In this document: in pieces, positions 1 to 10,904 of the stretch
Layout of the letters: each line of letters starts with the position of its first letter
Position numbering within the stretch: the stretch's first letter is position 1
NCBI GenBank assembly: GCA_028455995.1
Contig: JABELC010000004.1
Coordinates: 1,426,001-1,490,000, forward strand
Direction of reading: 5' to 3'
Length of the DNA stretch: 64,000 bases
DNA from: Scleromitrula shiraiana
Lineage: Eukaryota; Ascomycota; Leotiomycetes; Helotiales; Sclerotiniaceae
The notes under the pieces: generated by a model
The model's input: the letters and a program-made list of their open reading frames with translations, nothing else
Told to the model about the DNA's origin: nothing
Database searches by the model: none
Program-made: the position numbers and the translations under genes

Positions 1-518
1 CAAGAAAGGAGAAGTGTAAACATTATAATGTATTAATCCTCTTCCAAACTGATCTTCGAGTTCTAAACATGCGTATATAAAAGCGGACACAAATACAAAG
101 GAACAAAGAGAAACAAAGCCCCTATTCCTCGTTAATCTGTAACCGTGCGGACAATATATTTCATTCAAAGATGGAACTCCATATCATTAGATAATAATGA
201 TTGAAAATTGGAGATTCTATCTTGTTTCGAAACCTTGCTATATATTTATAGAGGCGTATAAATCCATCAAATATGTATTTTAATTTACATATAGAAATTC
301 GAATAAAATCAGGTAAGAGAGTGAATAAATAGAAAATCGAAGCTATTGTCCTTAAGTATCAAACCCAATGTACAGTAATAAATAATCGTCCATCCGCCAA
401 ATCTCACGTGTATATATATGCACATCTCCCTCCAAACAACCCAAACAAACCAAAACAAAACAAAACGACTATACAAGCCAACTATCCCATACCCCAAAAC
501 CCGAAAAACATAAGAAAC
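1..518. other. Intergenic, no gene seen
   Basis: A+T-rich sequence downstream of the GMC oxidoreductase gene, which ends at 519 on the minus strand. It would hold that gene's 3' untranslated region. The open frames running over 408-845 on the plus strand are antisense to the last GMC exon. I see no RNA gene or clear repeat. Confidence 0.6.
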
Positions 519-2859
519 TCAAACAACCACATGCCTCACCTTCAAATGTTCAACCGCCATCTTCCCACTCCTCACCTTCTCCTCCCTAACATTGCCATTC
601 CACGCCTTACTCGTTACCTTCAAACTCGCCATATCCAGCGCACCCACCCCTTTAATCAAATCCGCCGCCTTCTCGCCAATACCATACGCGGGCATTTGCG
701 TATGGCCTTGGTTGAGAAGCGGCATGATGCTCGTATCAGCTACTCTGAGGTTTTGGACGCCGCGGACTTTGAGGTTTTCGTCGAGGACGGAGAGCGGGTC
801 GGTGGATACGCCCATTTTGCAGGTTCCGCCGGGGTGGTAGCCTAGTTATGATGGTTAGTTGACGGGACGGATGAGATGGGATAGGATGGAGGTATTAATT
901 GATATGGAATGGAAGAAAGGGAGAAAGAGAAAGATGAGTAGACGTACAAGTAGTAGCATTATCCTTAACATAAGGAACCCATTCCTCCCTCTCGGTAAAC
1001 TTATGATGAGTTAAATCCTTCGGCCAACTCCCCTCAACAACATCCTTTGTCCCCTTGCCATTTACAATAATCTCATTAGCATATCTACACGCCTCGCTAA
1101 GAACCACAACATCAAGCTCATCGCTCAAATAATTATGATTCACAATCGGATTATCCCTCGGATCTTTCGACTTCAGCTTCACATCTCCTCTACTCTTTGG
1201 AGAAAACAACTCCGCGATAATGGAAAATGCGTGCGTGGTTTCTCCGTCGGGGTATTGGTCGTATTGTTTGGGGCCGCCGTAGCATTCAGTGCTGAAGAAT
1301 TCGATGTTGGGTTGGGAGGGGGTGAGACCCATTGGGTCGCGGCCTGCGCGACGGGGGGCGGATTTCCAGGTTGGGTTGTTTGAGAGACGTTCGTCGAGTC
1401 GGGCGTAGGCGAATGCGCCGAATGGGAAGGTGGATAGTGGGCCGCGTTTTTCTTCTTTCCATTGGCGGTAGGCTTCTCCTAATGCGTTGGGTCGGTAAAG
1501 TAGGTAGTCGTTCGTTATGTTGGGTTTAGTGGTTTGATAAAATATGAAGACGATCTAGTTGATGTTTGTTTTGTTATTGGGAGCTCAATTGTGATGGATG
1601 TAAAGTTGAGGAGGTAGAACAAGAAATGGACGAGGAGCTTACCAAATGATCCATAAGATTTTTCCCAACTCCCGGTAAGTCTACCTGGCATTCTATACCG
1701 TGCTCCTCAAGTTCCGACTTCGACCCAATACCAGATCTCATGAGAATAGCAGGGGAACAGTAAGCACCTCCACTAACAACGATTTCCTTCCTAGCCTTGA
1801 TTTCTCTCTCTGTGCCATCTTTCTCAATCACCTTCACAGCAACCGCTTTAAGATTCGATCCTTGGCCTTCCAATATAACTTTGTCAACTATCGTATCTGT
1901 TTTAATCGAGAGGTTTGATCCTTTATTCTTGAAGTAGTTGGCCGATGTGGTTCTATCTCCTTTATATACTGTTCTTGGTGCATGTCCACAGCCATTTGGA
2001 GTTTCACCTGTTGAGAACATATCTGGATGAAGTGGTAGACCTTGGTCTGCCATCGAATCTAGAATCATATTTGAAATTGGGGCCTGACTTGGTCAGAAAC
2101 ATGATAAACAGAGTTGAGTTTAAAGAAGGTAGCATACCAAATCATGAGGTTCAATATCAAGAAGTCCATCATGGCCATGTTCATTCTCATCCGCTTTAAA
2201 CCAATCCTTACCATGGAAATTCTCAGACTATACAGTCATATCAGTATCAGAACGACAGCTTCCAATAACAGTATTTGGTGAATAGATACCTTTTTCATAT
2301 ACGAAAACACCTCCTTCCCACTCCATCCCGGCATATTCCAATCATCATAATCCTGATGAGTTCCCCGAATACAAAGCGTGCCATTAACACCACTCGAACC
2401 ACCTAGAAACTTCCCACGACTAACTTTAACCTGACGATTGTTTGCTCCGGGGCTTGGTTCTGTGGTAATGTTCCAATCGGCTTCTGTGTCGAAGTTTTGT
2501 GACCTATATATCTCAATCATATGAGTCCAGATTCATATATTTGATTTGATTCGGTTTAATTTGGACAGGATTGTTGAAAGTAATTGAACGTACCATCCTC
2601 CAACCATAATAGTATTTTCAAGCAACGAGTTATGTTGCCCAGCCTCTATTACAAGAACAGTACTATTTGAATCCTCTGCTAATCGTGCCGCAACCACAGA
2701 TCCTGATGTACCACCCCTATTATCCATTGTTAGATATAAAAAACACACTTAATATCTCATCCAAAATCTTGTATGAACTTCAGAAGGTAGTATCACTCAC
2801 CCACAAACAATGTAATCATAAACATTGTTTTCAAGTTCTGGTTCGACAGTAATAGGCAT
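519..2859 (-). CDS. GMC-family FAD-dependent oxidoreductase (choline/alcohol dehydrogenase type)
   Basis: Seven exons: 2859-2801, 2716-2594, 2503-2290, 2227-2138, 2083-1643, 1554-948 and 841-519, giving 618 residues without a stop. The frame is preserved at every junction. The N-terminus carries the FAD-binding GGGTSGSVVAARL at residues 20-32, created only when exons 1 and 2 are joined. Further GMC signatures are GGSSGVNG in exon 3 and SGGAYCSPAILMRSGIG in exon 5. The C-terminal catalytic pair is His514 (CYHPGGTCKMG, spanning the last junction) and His558 (NQGHTQMPAYGIG). Members of this family oxidise alcohols, sugars or choline; the substrate cannot be read from sequence. There is no signal peptide, so an intracellular enzyme is likely. 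About 35 residues after the conserved core are basic and divergent. It is transcribed towards the window edge; nothing links it to the neighbouring biotin genes beyond position. Confidence 0.93.
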
Positions 2860-4480
2860 TGTATCTGTCTTATAAATTGTATAATATATATCAGAAGTAT
2901 CGAAAAAGAAAAAGAAAAGAAAAGAACAATAATAATCTACAAATCCAAATCTCATACAAAGTACAAAGTAGAAATAGACCAACCCAGGGGAACCAAATGC
3001 AAGATACTTACATGATCATGCACACCATCTGCACACTAATGCTCAATCATCAAAATAGCGGGGCCGTAAGATCTAATCTGGTACGACTCAGAGCGGGGTA
3101 ATCAATCACCAAACTAATCAAGCTACTACTAGTAGTAATATCTCAAATACCACCCATCCGATCCAATCCAATCCAATCCAACTTGAATAGAGTCCTTTAG
3201 CATTTTGGAATTTTATTTCAAAGTGAAATTTATTAATATGCCAGTGATAATATTAAAATAGTACTATAGTTAATTTATATAAAAATATATAATGATTATA
3301 CAACTTGATTACTACTATTAGATTAATCAGCTTTAACTTTTGAAAGATATACTTTTGATTAGTAGTAGTCCTACTAATAGTCAATCGATTTAAAGTTTGA
3401 AATTTAGACTTTTCTTTTATTTGAAATAGAATTTCAAAAATTATTTATTTAGTACGTTATATTTGCGTGAAGATGTGCTAGATCTAGTTAGTATGATAGT
3501 ATCATCATGATTGTTCATAAAAAATAAAGCATTTTGGGTATTTACTATAAACTATACTCTATTACTTCCAAGTTTGAATATTTTGTAAATCCAAGTTATA
3601 CTTTACTACTTTCAAGTTTCTAACAACTTTGAAATAATAAAATTTCAAATTTGCCAAAGCCTGGCCTCTACTCATCCCACCACTGTGCCAATTCAAGTTC
3701 ATAGTACATTATTAATAAACATCAATATTCCAAGCCCTCGGATACAATTGAATACCACACCCGCTGTATTCCCCTAGTACCACGAAGTACCCACGAAGTA
3801 CCTACGAAGTACCTCAAGCCATTCCCCTTCTCAAACTCTATCCCCACCGCCACGAAGCTATCATATGCAGTATCTGCACACCTCAATCGTTACCACATGG
3901 AGAATATGCGGGGTAAGGTGGAACTAGATGGAGGGTAGGTGTTTCGCTGCAGAAAAGGTGAGGATGATGCGGAATTATGTCCGGGACGGAATGAGGTCCG
4001 TTTGCTTGGTGGGGGGGGGTTATTTTGGGTTTTATATGCCGGATAGGGGGGGGGGGGGAAGAAGTAGAATGATGTATTATGTAGCTGTGTGTATAAATAA
4101 ATAAGAAGATGCTAGGGAGCAATATTAATGAAACCCTTTTCTTTTCACATTTTTTGGTATCTCATGTATTTATTTGAGGGATTTTGGTCGTTGATTGACT
4201 CTCTTCATTGGGAGGCAGTGCATTAATTAATGTAATTTATTTTTATGATAGACATGTTGCTCTTGTTTTTATCTTTCATCTTGTGATATAATCAACATCT
4301 ATAGTGTATATGGTTGAAAGTTTGATATATTCTATGTTAGCCCTCTATCCTCTATCATCATGTTCTATACCGCCTCTCTTCGTCATCCCATTTTTCCTTT
4401 CCTCATCCCTCCACCTACTAATCCATCCACCCATCCAATAAGAAAAACAAACAAAGTTTTATTGCCATTTGATAAACGGG
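2860..4480. other. Intergenic region: GMC promoter side, MITE-like element and short repeats
   Basis: This 1.6-kb gap lies upstream of the GMC start and downstream of bioF. It holds a run of ATCCA pentamers near 3155-3182, a TIR-bounded A+T-rich element (3195-3659, listed separately), three to four copies of an 11-bp unit containing ACGAAGTAC near 3780-3814, and G-runs near 4012-4059. No coding region is convincing; the open frame at 3883-4122 (-) is low-complexity. Confidence 0.6.
3195..3659. mobile_element. MITE-like A+T-rich element with imperfect terminal inverted repeats
   Basis: The left end reads CTTTAGCA, then a stretch ending GAATTTTA and TTTCAAAGT (3195-3223). The right end, reverse-complemented, reads CTTTGGCA, then GAAATTTTA, three extra bases and TTTCAAAGT (about 3626-3659). 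The arms are about 33 bp and differ partly by A/G changes. The 465-bp interior is very A+T-rich and non-coding. No clear target-site duplication is visible. Confidence 0.45.
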
Positions 4481-6106
4481 TTATAATTTTGCTCTTTCCA
4501 GTTCTAAAATCCCGCCGACATTCCCACCATCATTTACATTCGTCTCTCTCTCCTCCTTTCTCTCCTCTCTAATCATTCCTTGAACCCACACTCCCAATAC
4601 ACTAATCAACATCTTCACATCCTCTTTCGAATTCCCCGCGTGCAAACAAATCCTCACCCTCTCCATTCCCTTCGGTACCGTCGGCGCCATAATCGCACGA
4701 ACATTAAGGCCATGAGATTGGAAAAATCGGGAAAGCGAGTGAGGATGTGGCGTTAGGAGAGAGAATATGGGGGTTGGTTTAAAAGTGCACGGTGGAGAGG
4801 AGGATCTATAAGTAACGAATCCCGAATGAGAAGAAGGGAGATTGGAGAGGAGTGTGTGGAGATAGTGGGATATAGAATATAAAGTTTTTAGTAACGGGGG
4901 ATAGGAGGGGGAAATGAGAAAATTGTAGGAGGTTTCAATGAGGAGGAGTGTTGGGATTGGGAGGGAGGTGCTGTAGATTAGGGGGCGGGCGTAATTGAGG
5001 AGGTAGAGGCGGGGGAGGGGCGATGTGAGGAGGATGGCTATTTTAAGAAGGGGGTTAGTTTGCTTGGGTTGAGTGTTTGGGCTGGGTTGGAATAGGAGGG
5101 GTGTAAGAAAAGGAGAGCAAGGAGAAAGATTGCAGATGATAATTGAAAGATAAGGGGAAAAAAACTTACCACCATTACCACCCAATGCCTTCCCAAACGT
5201 ATGTAATCGTGCAAATATCTTTTCCTCAAGTCCCAATTCGCAAACCAAACCTCTTCCTTGATCTCCGTAGATTCCAGTTGAATGAGCTTCATCGACTATT
5301 ATATATCCCCTTCCTTTTGCCGTTCCTTTTTCTCTCCCCATTCCTCTCAAGTTCAAATCTATCCCTTGATTTTCAATTCCATCTTCACTCCCGAATTCAC
5401 CCAATCCAATCATTTCCTCCACCAAAGAAACAAGCTCTGTAAGTGGACATAAATCTCCATCCATACTGTATAAACTTTCCACAGCCACAAAAATGTTCCC
5501 TCTCTCTCCCTCTCCTGCACTCTCTTCTTCCCGTAAAATCCCCCCCAAAACTTCTCTTAACTCCCCCAAATCATTATGTTTCCATCTTCTCTTTCTTCCA
5601 GACGAAACACGTGACCCTCTCATACCCTCATGCACACTAGCATGTATATATTCATCGTAGAGAACATAATCACCTGGTTGGGGTATTGTGGAGAATAAGG
5701 ATATATTGGCGTCGTAGCCGGAGTTGAAGAGGAGGGATCCTGAAGAGGGGGAGTTGTGGAAGGTGGAGAGAGTCGTTTCGAGGTGGTTGTGGAGGGGTGT
5801 GTTTCCGGTTAGAAGACGGGAGCCGGTAGCACCTAGGCTGGGTGTGGGGGAGGGGGAATGAGAAGGTTTGGGTGATGAAGTGTAATGTTGTGTAAGATGG
5901 GTTAGGTAGAGGGATTGGAGGTGGGGAGAGGTTGATAAGGAGAGGAAATCATTGGAGGAGAAGTCTATAAAGGGAGAAGATGGAGATGATAACGATGAGG
6001 CATCTGTATTTTTTGAGTTTGATTGCGGTGGTGGAAGCGTTCTGAGACAGGATTTTTGTTGACGGAGATGGAGGGCACGAGATAGAGATGCTTCTAGTGT
6101 AGGCAT
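4481..6106 (-). CDS. bioF: 8-amino-7-oxononanoate (KAPA) synthase, with peroxisomal-type C-terminus
   Basis: Two exons (6106-5170 and 5037-4481) give 497 residues. A 132-nt intron with a GTAAGT donor and a CTAAC branch site separates them. It is a PLP-dependent alpha-oxoamine synthase, which condenses pimeloyl thioester with alanine in the first committed step of biotin assembly. Visible family motifs are SNDFLSLS, LGATGSRLL, GYDANISLFS, DEYIHASVHEG, VAVESLYSMDGD, IVDEAHSTGIYG, and TFGKALGGNGA with the PLP lysine at 306, followed by NYARPLIYSTSLP. A charged insertion lies between the VESLYSMDGD and DEAHSTG blocks. The protein ends in AKL, a PTS1-type peroxisomal signal; fungal and plant studies have placed this step in peroxisomes. 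It is divergent from bioDA across an 829-bp shared promoter region. The intron has no in-frame stop and is a multiple of three, so unspliced RNA would encode a 541-residue form with a disrupted active-site loop. Confidence 0.93.
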   Translation of the reverse strand: MPTLEASLSRALHLRQQKSCLRTLPPPQSNSKNTDASSLSSPSSPFIDFSSNDFLSLSTSPHLQSLYLTHLTQHYTSSPKPSHSPSPTPSLGATGSRLLTGNTPLHNHLETTLSTFHNSPSSGSLLFNSGYDANISLFSTIPQPGDYVLYDEYIHASVHEGMRGSRVSSGRKRRWKHNDLGELREVLGGILREEESAGEGERGNIFVAVESLYSMDGDLCPLTELVSLVEEMIGLGEFGSEDGIENQGIDLNLRGMGREKGTAKGRGYIIVDEAHSTGIYGDQGRGLVCELGLEEKIFARLHTFGKALGGNGGKFFSPYLSIIICNLSPCSPFLTPLLFQPSPNTQPKQTNPLLKIAILLTSPLPRLYLLNYARPLIYSTSLPIPTLLLIETSYNFLISPSYPPLLKTLYSISHYLHTLLSNLPSSHSGFVTYRSSSPPCTFKPTPIFSLLTPHPHSLSRFFQSHGLNVRAIMAPTVPKGMERVRICLHAGNSKEDVKMLISVLGVWVQGMIREERKEERETNVNDGGNVGGILELERAKL

Positions 6107-6935
6107 TTTGCAGGTTAGAAGTTAAGAGAGTGGGAAAGTGATTGTTTTTGAATGAGTGAGAGGGTGGAAAAGCGACGAATTAGGAAATAATCTGATAATC
6201 GATCATATAATTGATCAGATAGAGGAATATAATAGCTTCTCAAGAGTCTAGATTCTACAATTCGAACTTACATACTATAAGAAAAATAACCATAGTGAAA
6301 ATGAAAATATAATTGACCAATTCAGTTGACAAACAGAGATAGAAATGACTCAGCGATATACCCAATACCAAACGCCTCTGCTTGGCGGGGAAAAAAATAT
6401 GTTGAATATAACCTAACCTATAAGAAGGTCCTAATGTTTTTGGTTTCAATCCAAAGCAAATTCAGCAGATTTGATGGATAAAATATCCAAGAACGTGCTC
6501 AAGTGGGAATACCCCATAAAATTCATAAAATTCATAAAATTCATAAGATTTCATAAGATTTCATAAAGGTTCAAAAATTTATATAAGGAAAAACAAGGAT
6601 ACTAATAATAATTACGGATAATTATGCAGATCCAACTTGAAGCAGGTGGAATATTGGTTGGATTTTACCCCACTATCTTGTTACTCAACTTTGAAATTCA
6701 ACCACTTGAATTTATCCCGCCAAGGATATTTCAATGGTAACTTTCTTCCGAGATCTTTCTTTTTATTTCAAGATTTCTATCCTATGAGTCTTGAGATTTG
6801 AGTGAGTGTTGAGTATTAATCGAGAAATTTACTTTCCGCTCTTCTCTTCTCTTCTCCTCTCCTCTACCTTCCTCCTCTCTCCACTCCTCTCCTCCCATCA
6901 ATCCCTTTTCTATCCTTCATTCTCCAAAATAAACA
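6107..6935. promoter_or_regulatory. Divergent bioF/bioDA promoter region
   Basis: The only sequence between the two divergent starts (6106 minus and 6936 plus). It includes about six imperfect copies of a 9-bp TTCATAAAA-type unit at roughly 6516-6567 and a long pyrimidine-rich tract (6837-6930) directly before the bioDA ATG, typical of fungal promoters. Shared control of both genes is an inference from the arrangement; I see no defined operator. Confidence 0.5.
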
Positions 6936-9623
6936 ATGCCCTACATCCCACCTGCCTCCCTCCTCTCCCTCAAACTTCCAACCTACCATCTTACAGCATC
7001 CAATACCTCATTAGGAAAAACCATCTTCTCAACCCTCCTATGTCGAACTCTTCTTCAAAAATCACATATCCCTTATTATTTAAAACCTGTTTCTACTGGT
7101 CCTATTAATGAAGCTGATGATCTTCATATTGAGAGGTTTGTTGGTGGAGAAGATGTTTTGAAGAAGAAATGCTTGTTTAGGTATGGGGAGGCTGTTAGTC
7201 CTCATTTGGCTGTTGAGGGGGAAGGGATCTTGGTAAGTTTAGTTTCCTTTGTTTTGGTGTTGATTTGGATCTTACGTGCTTCGAAGAATTGAGCAATCTT
7301 TTATCCATTAAGTAGAAGTAGACAAGATGACTCAAAACGGATCTCTATAACTAAGTCGAAATCGAAACATAATACTAATCCCATACATAATATAGCCACC
7401 AACAGATCATGAAATGGTATCATCAATATCATCACAAATTCAAAAATGGTCACAAAATCATGATTATACCAAACAAGGTATGATTCTGGTTGAAGGTGCT
7501 GGTGGTGTACATTCTCCCACGCCATCTGGAACAAGTCAATTGGATGCATTGAGACCATTGAGATTACCAGTATTTTTGGTAGCAGATTCAAATTTGGGTG
7601 GTATTTCGGGGACAATTAGTGCTTGGGAAAGTGAGTTATTCTTTCTTGATGGATACCATTATTTGAAATTTCTCATCGCTTGAGCATCAATTAACAGGGA
7701 AACAGGTCTGCATATTCGTGGTTACGATGTTGATTCTGTTCTCATCTTTCGTAATGAACAATACAAAAATCATAATTACCTCAGCAATTTCTTCCAGGAA
7801 AAAGGTATAAATATAACAAGTATATCAGCACCTCCATCTCCACTCCCAAATCCAAAAGATGATTTAGAATCCATGTCATCTTATTACTCCCGTATTGCCA
7901 AATCAGGAGAAATTGAAGCAGTTATAGAAGGGGCACAAAAACGTAATAAATCACGAATCGAAGAATTAGAATCTATGTCCAAGAAAGCCCAAGAAACAAT
8001 TTGGTATCCATTTACACAAATGAAACATCTTTCATCACAGAAAATTCTCCCAATTGATTCTGCATATGGGGATTACTTTCAAACCCCCTCACCATCTTTA
8101 TCTTCAACCAAAACCTCAAGCTCGGAAAAGTCGCCCCAATCAGAAAATTTTCTAACCCCTACATTTGATGGTTCAGCTTCATGGTGGACTCAAGGACTTG
8201 GTCATGGTTCACCAACTCTCTCTTTAGCAGCCGCCTATGCAGCTGGTAGATATGGCCATGTTATCTTAGCATCGACAATTCATTCCCCCGCATTAAAACT
8301 ATCCAATCATCTCCTAACCCATCTACAGAATCCACGATTATCGCGAGTATTTTATTCCGATAACGGGAGTACGGGAATGGAAGTTGGTGTCAAGATGGCA
8401 TTAGGAGCGGCGTCTAAACGGTATGGATGGCCCGAGGGTGAAATCGGTGTGTTGGGTTTAAAGGGTAGTTATCATGGTGATACAATTGGGGCTATGGATA
8501 TGAGTGAGAAGTGTACTTTTAATGAAAAGGTTCATTGGTACAGAGGGAGGGGATATTGGTTTGATGTACCGAAAGTTTGGTGTAAAAATGGGGTGTGGGT
8601 TGTCCATTCTGCTAGTGGTGATGGCATTGAGGAGAGATTTGGGGAATTAAGTGAGGTTTTTGATCAGAAGAGAGACCAGAGTGAGTTGAAAGTAAAATAT
8701 GAAAACCTCATATTGAAAAAATTGGAGGAATTGAAGGAACAAGGTATGAGATTTGGTGCTTGCGTATTAGAACCGATTATCCTTGGCGCTGGAGGAATGC
8801 TATTCTGGTATGTGATTTTCCATTCTTATTTCTTCATTTCAACTAACACAATTACAGCGATCCCCTCTTCCAACGAACCCTCATAACCACAATCCGCTCC
8901 AACCCCCACCTATTCGGAACCCCCACTTCCCCTTCTCCATCCTCCGCCACCCCAGAATCCTGGACCGGCCTCCCCATCCTCGCCGACGAAGTCTTCACCG
9001 GTCTTTACCGACTCGGCCCTATCTCCTCCTCCTCTCTCCTGCACACTCACCCCGATATCTCCGTTCATGCTAAACTTCTCACTGGTGGACTATTGCCGCT
9101 TTGTACAACCATCGCCAGCGAGAGTATTTACGAGGCGTTCCTTGGGGATGAAAAAAGTGAGGCGCTTTTGCATGGCCATAGTTATACGGGTCATGCGGTG
9201 GGCTGCGAGGTTGCTAGGGTTAGTTTGGAGAAGATGAGGAAGATGAATGGGGAGGGAATGAGGGGTGTTGAAAGGGAGGATTGGGGTGGAGATGGAAAGA
9301 GTGAGAGAGGGGAGGGGAAGATATGGAGTATTTGGAGTAAGTCATTTGTGGATAAGGTTTCAAGGGTGGAAAAAGTAGATGGTGTGGTGGCGATTGGAAG
9401 TGTATTGGCTATTACGCTCAAAGATGGAGAAGGGGAAGGAGGATACACATCACGTGTCACAGAGGAAGTACAAAAGCGATTAATGGAGGGCAAACAAGGG
9501 GAGAATTGGAATGTTCATATTAGGGTTTTGGGCAATGTGGTTTATGTTATGGGGAGTCAGGTTAGTGAAAGGGAGGGACTGAGGATGATTGAGGGTATTT
9601 TGGGGGGGATATTAGGTGTTTGA
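6936..9623 (+). CDS. bioDA: Bifunctional dethiobiotin synthetase / DAPA aminotransferase
   Basis: Four exons (6936-7232, 7396-7630, 7706-8807, 8858-9623) give 799 residues. The N-terminal part (about 1-245) is the BioD domain: P-loop ASNTSLGKTIFSTLLCR, KPVSTGP, VEGAGGVHSP and ADSNLGGISGTISA. The C-terminal part (about 260-799) is the BioA class III aminotransferase: WYPFTQMKH from residue 277, STGMEVGVKMALG, GSYHGDTIGAMDMS, ILADEVFTGLYRLG, and the PLP lysine at 617 in AKLLTGGLLPL. Together these convert 7-keto-8-aminopelargonate to DAPA and then to dethiobiotin. The fusion, with BioD before BioA, matches the BIO3-BIO1 type enzyme of plants and filamentous fungi. I chose the second possible acceptor of intron 2 because it restores AWESLHIRGYD; the first adds three residues. 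A Ser/Thr-rich stretch interrupts the aminotransferase near residues 305-330. No targeting signal is obvious. Confidence 0.93.
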
Positions 9624-10904
9624 TTCGATGCATAGATTGATAGATAGATAGATAAAAAAAAATGAAAATATAATTAAAAACAGAGAATTGAATCTAACCA
9701 TATCATAACATAACCAATACATATTACTTAATCAACAGTATTCGATCACCCACCAGTTCGTTTCCGGGCGAAATCGACCCCTCACTAAATATATACCTTG
9801 TTAGTTAGTTCTATATAATGCTTATCAGTCAGCATCAGCTATTATTCCAAGAAATGCCGCGAAGAACCTAAAATAGAGAAACATGCCCAGCCAGCTAAGT
9901 CTTATGCATATACAGAGATAGATATCTTGGCACGTGTGAGCTATCGGACCTAATTATCTGGGCAATGCAGTATAATTAGTCATGTATTACACATTGATGA
10001 TGATGATTATGATGATTAGGAATATTCTTTATCGCGCTCGATTTATTTATATCGAATGTATAATTCCAGGAAGAGAATTGAATTAAAAAAAAATAAATAA
10101 AAATAAATAAAAATAAAAATAAAGGAATATACGATAGTAGGTAGTGCGTAATTGCTTTTAGTTATTGAGATCTCCTTCTCTTCCCAATCCAATCCAATCC
10201 AATCCAATGCAATCCGTTGAGTTGATCAACCTATCACCAACATAAAATAAAGCTCGCATATCGCATACCGAGAATCCCCCCCCCCTGTAACTCAAACCAA
10301 ACCAGGGCAGGCTAATAATCTGCACGGCCCGCTCCACCTAAGAAAGAAATGCGGGCCAGCGCGGGGGGACTAGCTTTAGCTTCGTATACGGAAGCTGCGT
10401 TTTGCATGTGCGAACGTAAAGATGGAGCCAATGAGGGTTTATTGTTTAGTAAACTGCGTAAAACTGCGTAGAGTTCGTTGGTCAAACATCTGGGCGTTAC
10501 TGGATGGATGGATGCATGGATGGATTGGATGGATTGGATGGATGGATAATCTCCAGAATTTATTATTTGTTGAGATTATTGGTACGTACGTACTTATTAC
10601 TTACTATGGATGATGGATGGATGGGCTTACCAAGGTAAGGTATGGTATGGTATGGTATATCGTTTGGTTGCCCCACCATTACTTATACTATTCGAGAGGT
10701 AATTTCTAGTTAATTCACTCAGTTTATTCACTCAGTTTGTATTCTAGTAGAGGGGATTTTATTATCTAGTTGATTGAACCCTCATTTTTATTTTTTGACT
10801 TGACTTGACTTGACTTGACTTTGGTCTGTTTTGATCCCATCCAATACAATATCCAAACACTTCCTCCTCTCCCCCCTCAAAAAAAGAAAAGAAAATCATC
10901 CAAA
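9624..10904. other. Intergenic region upstream of bioB with CCAAT-pentamer and other microsatellites
   Basis: A 1.28-kb gap with no coding evidence. It is unusually rich in short tandem repeats: GATA (9637-9655), AAATA (10086-10125), the pentamer CCAAT/ATCCA (10184-10215), GGAT-type runs (10500-10547), GGTAT (10638-10658) and TTGAC (10796-10821). The last lies about 85 bp before the bioB ATG, followed by a pyrimidine-rich leader. Bases 10269-10285 hold a C-run. Confidence 0.6.

Noticed and set aside
408..845. Plus-strand open frame of 145 codons
   Set aside because: It is antisense to the last GMC exon, whose minus-strand motifs (HPGGTCKMG, NQGHTQ) are unmistakable.
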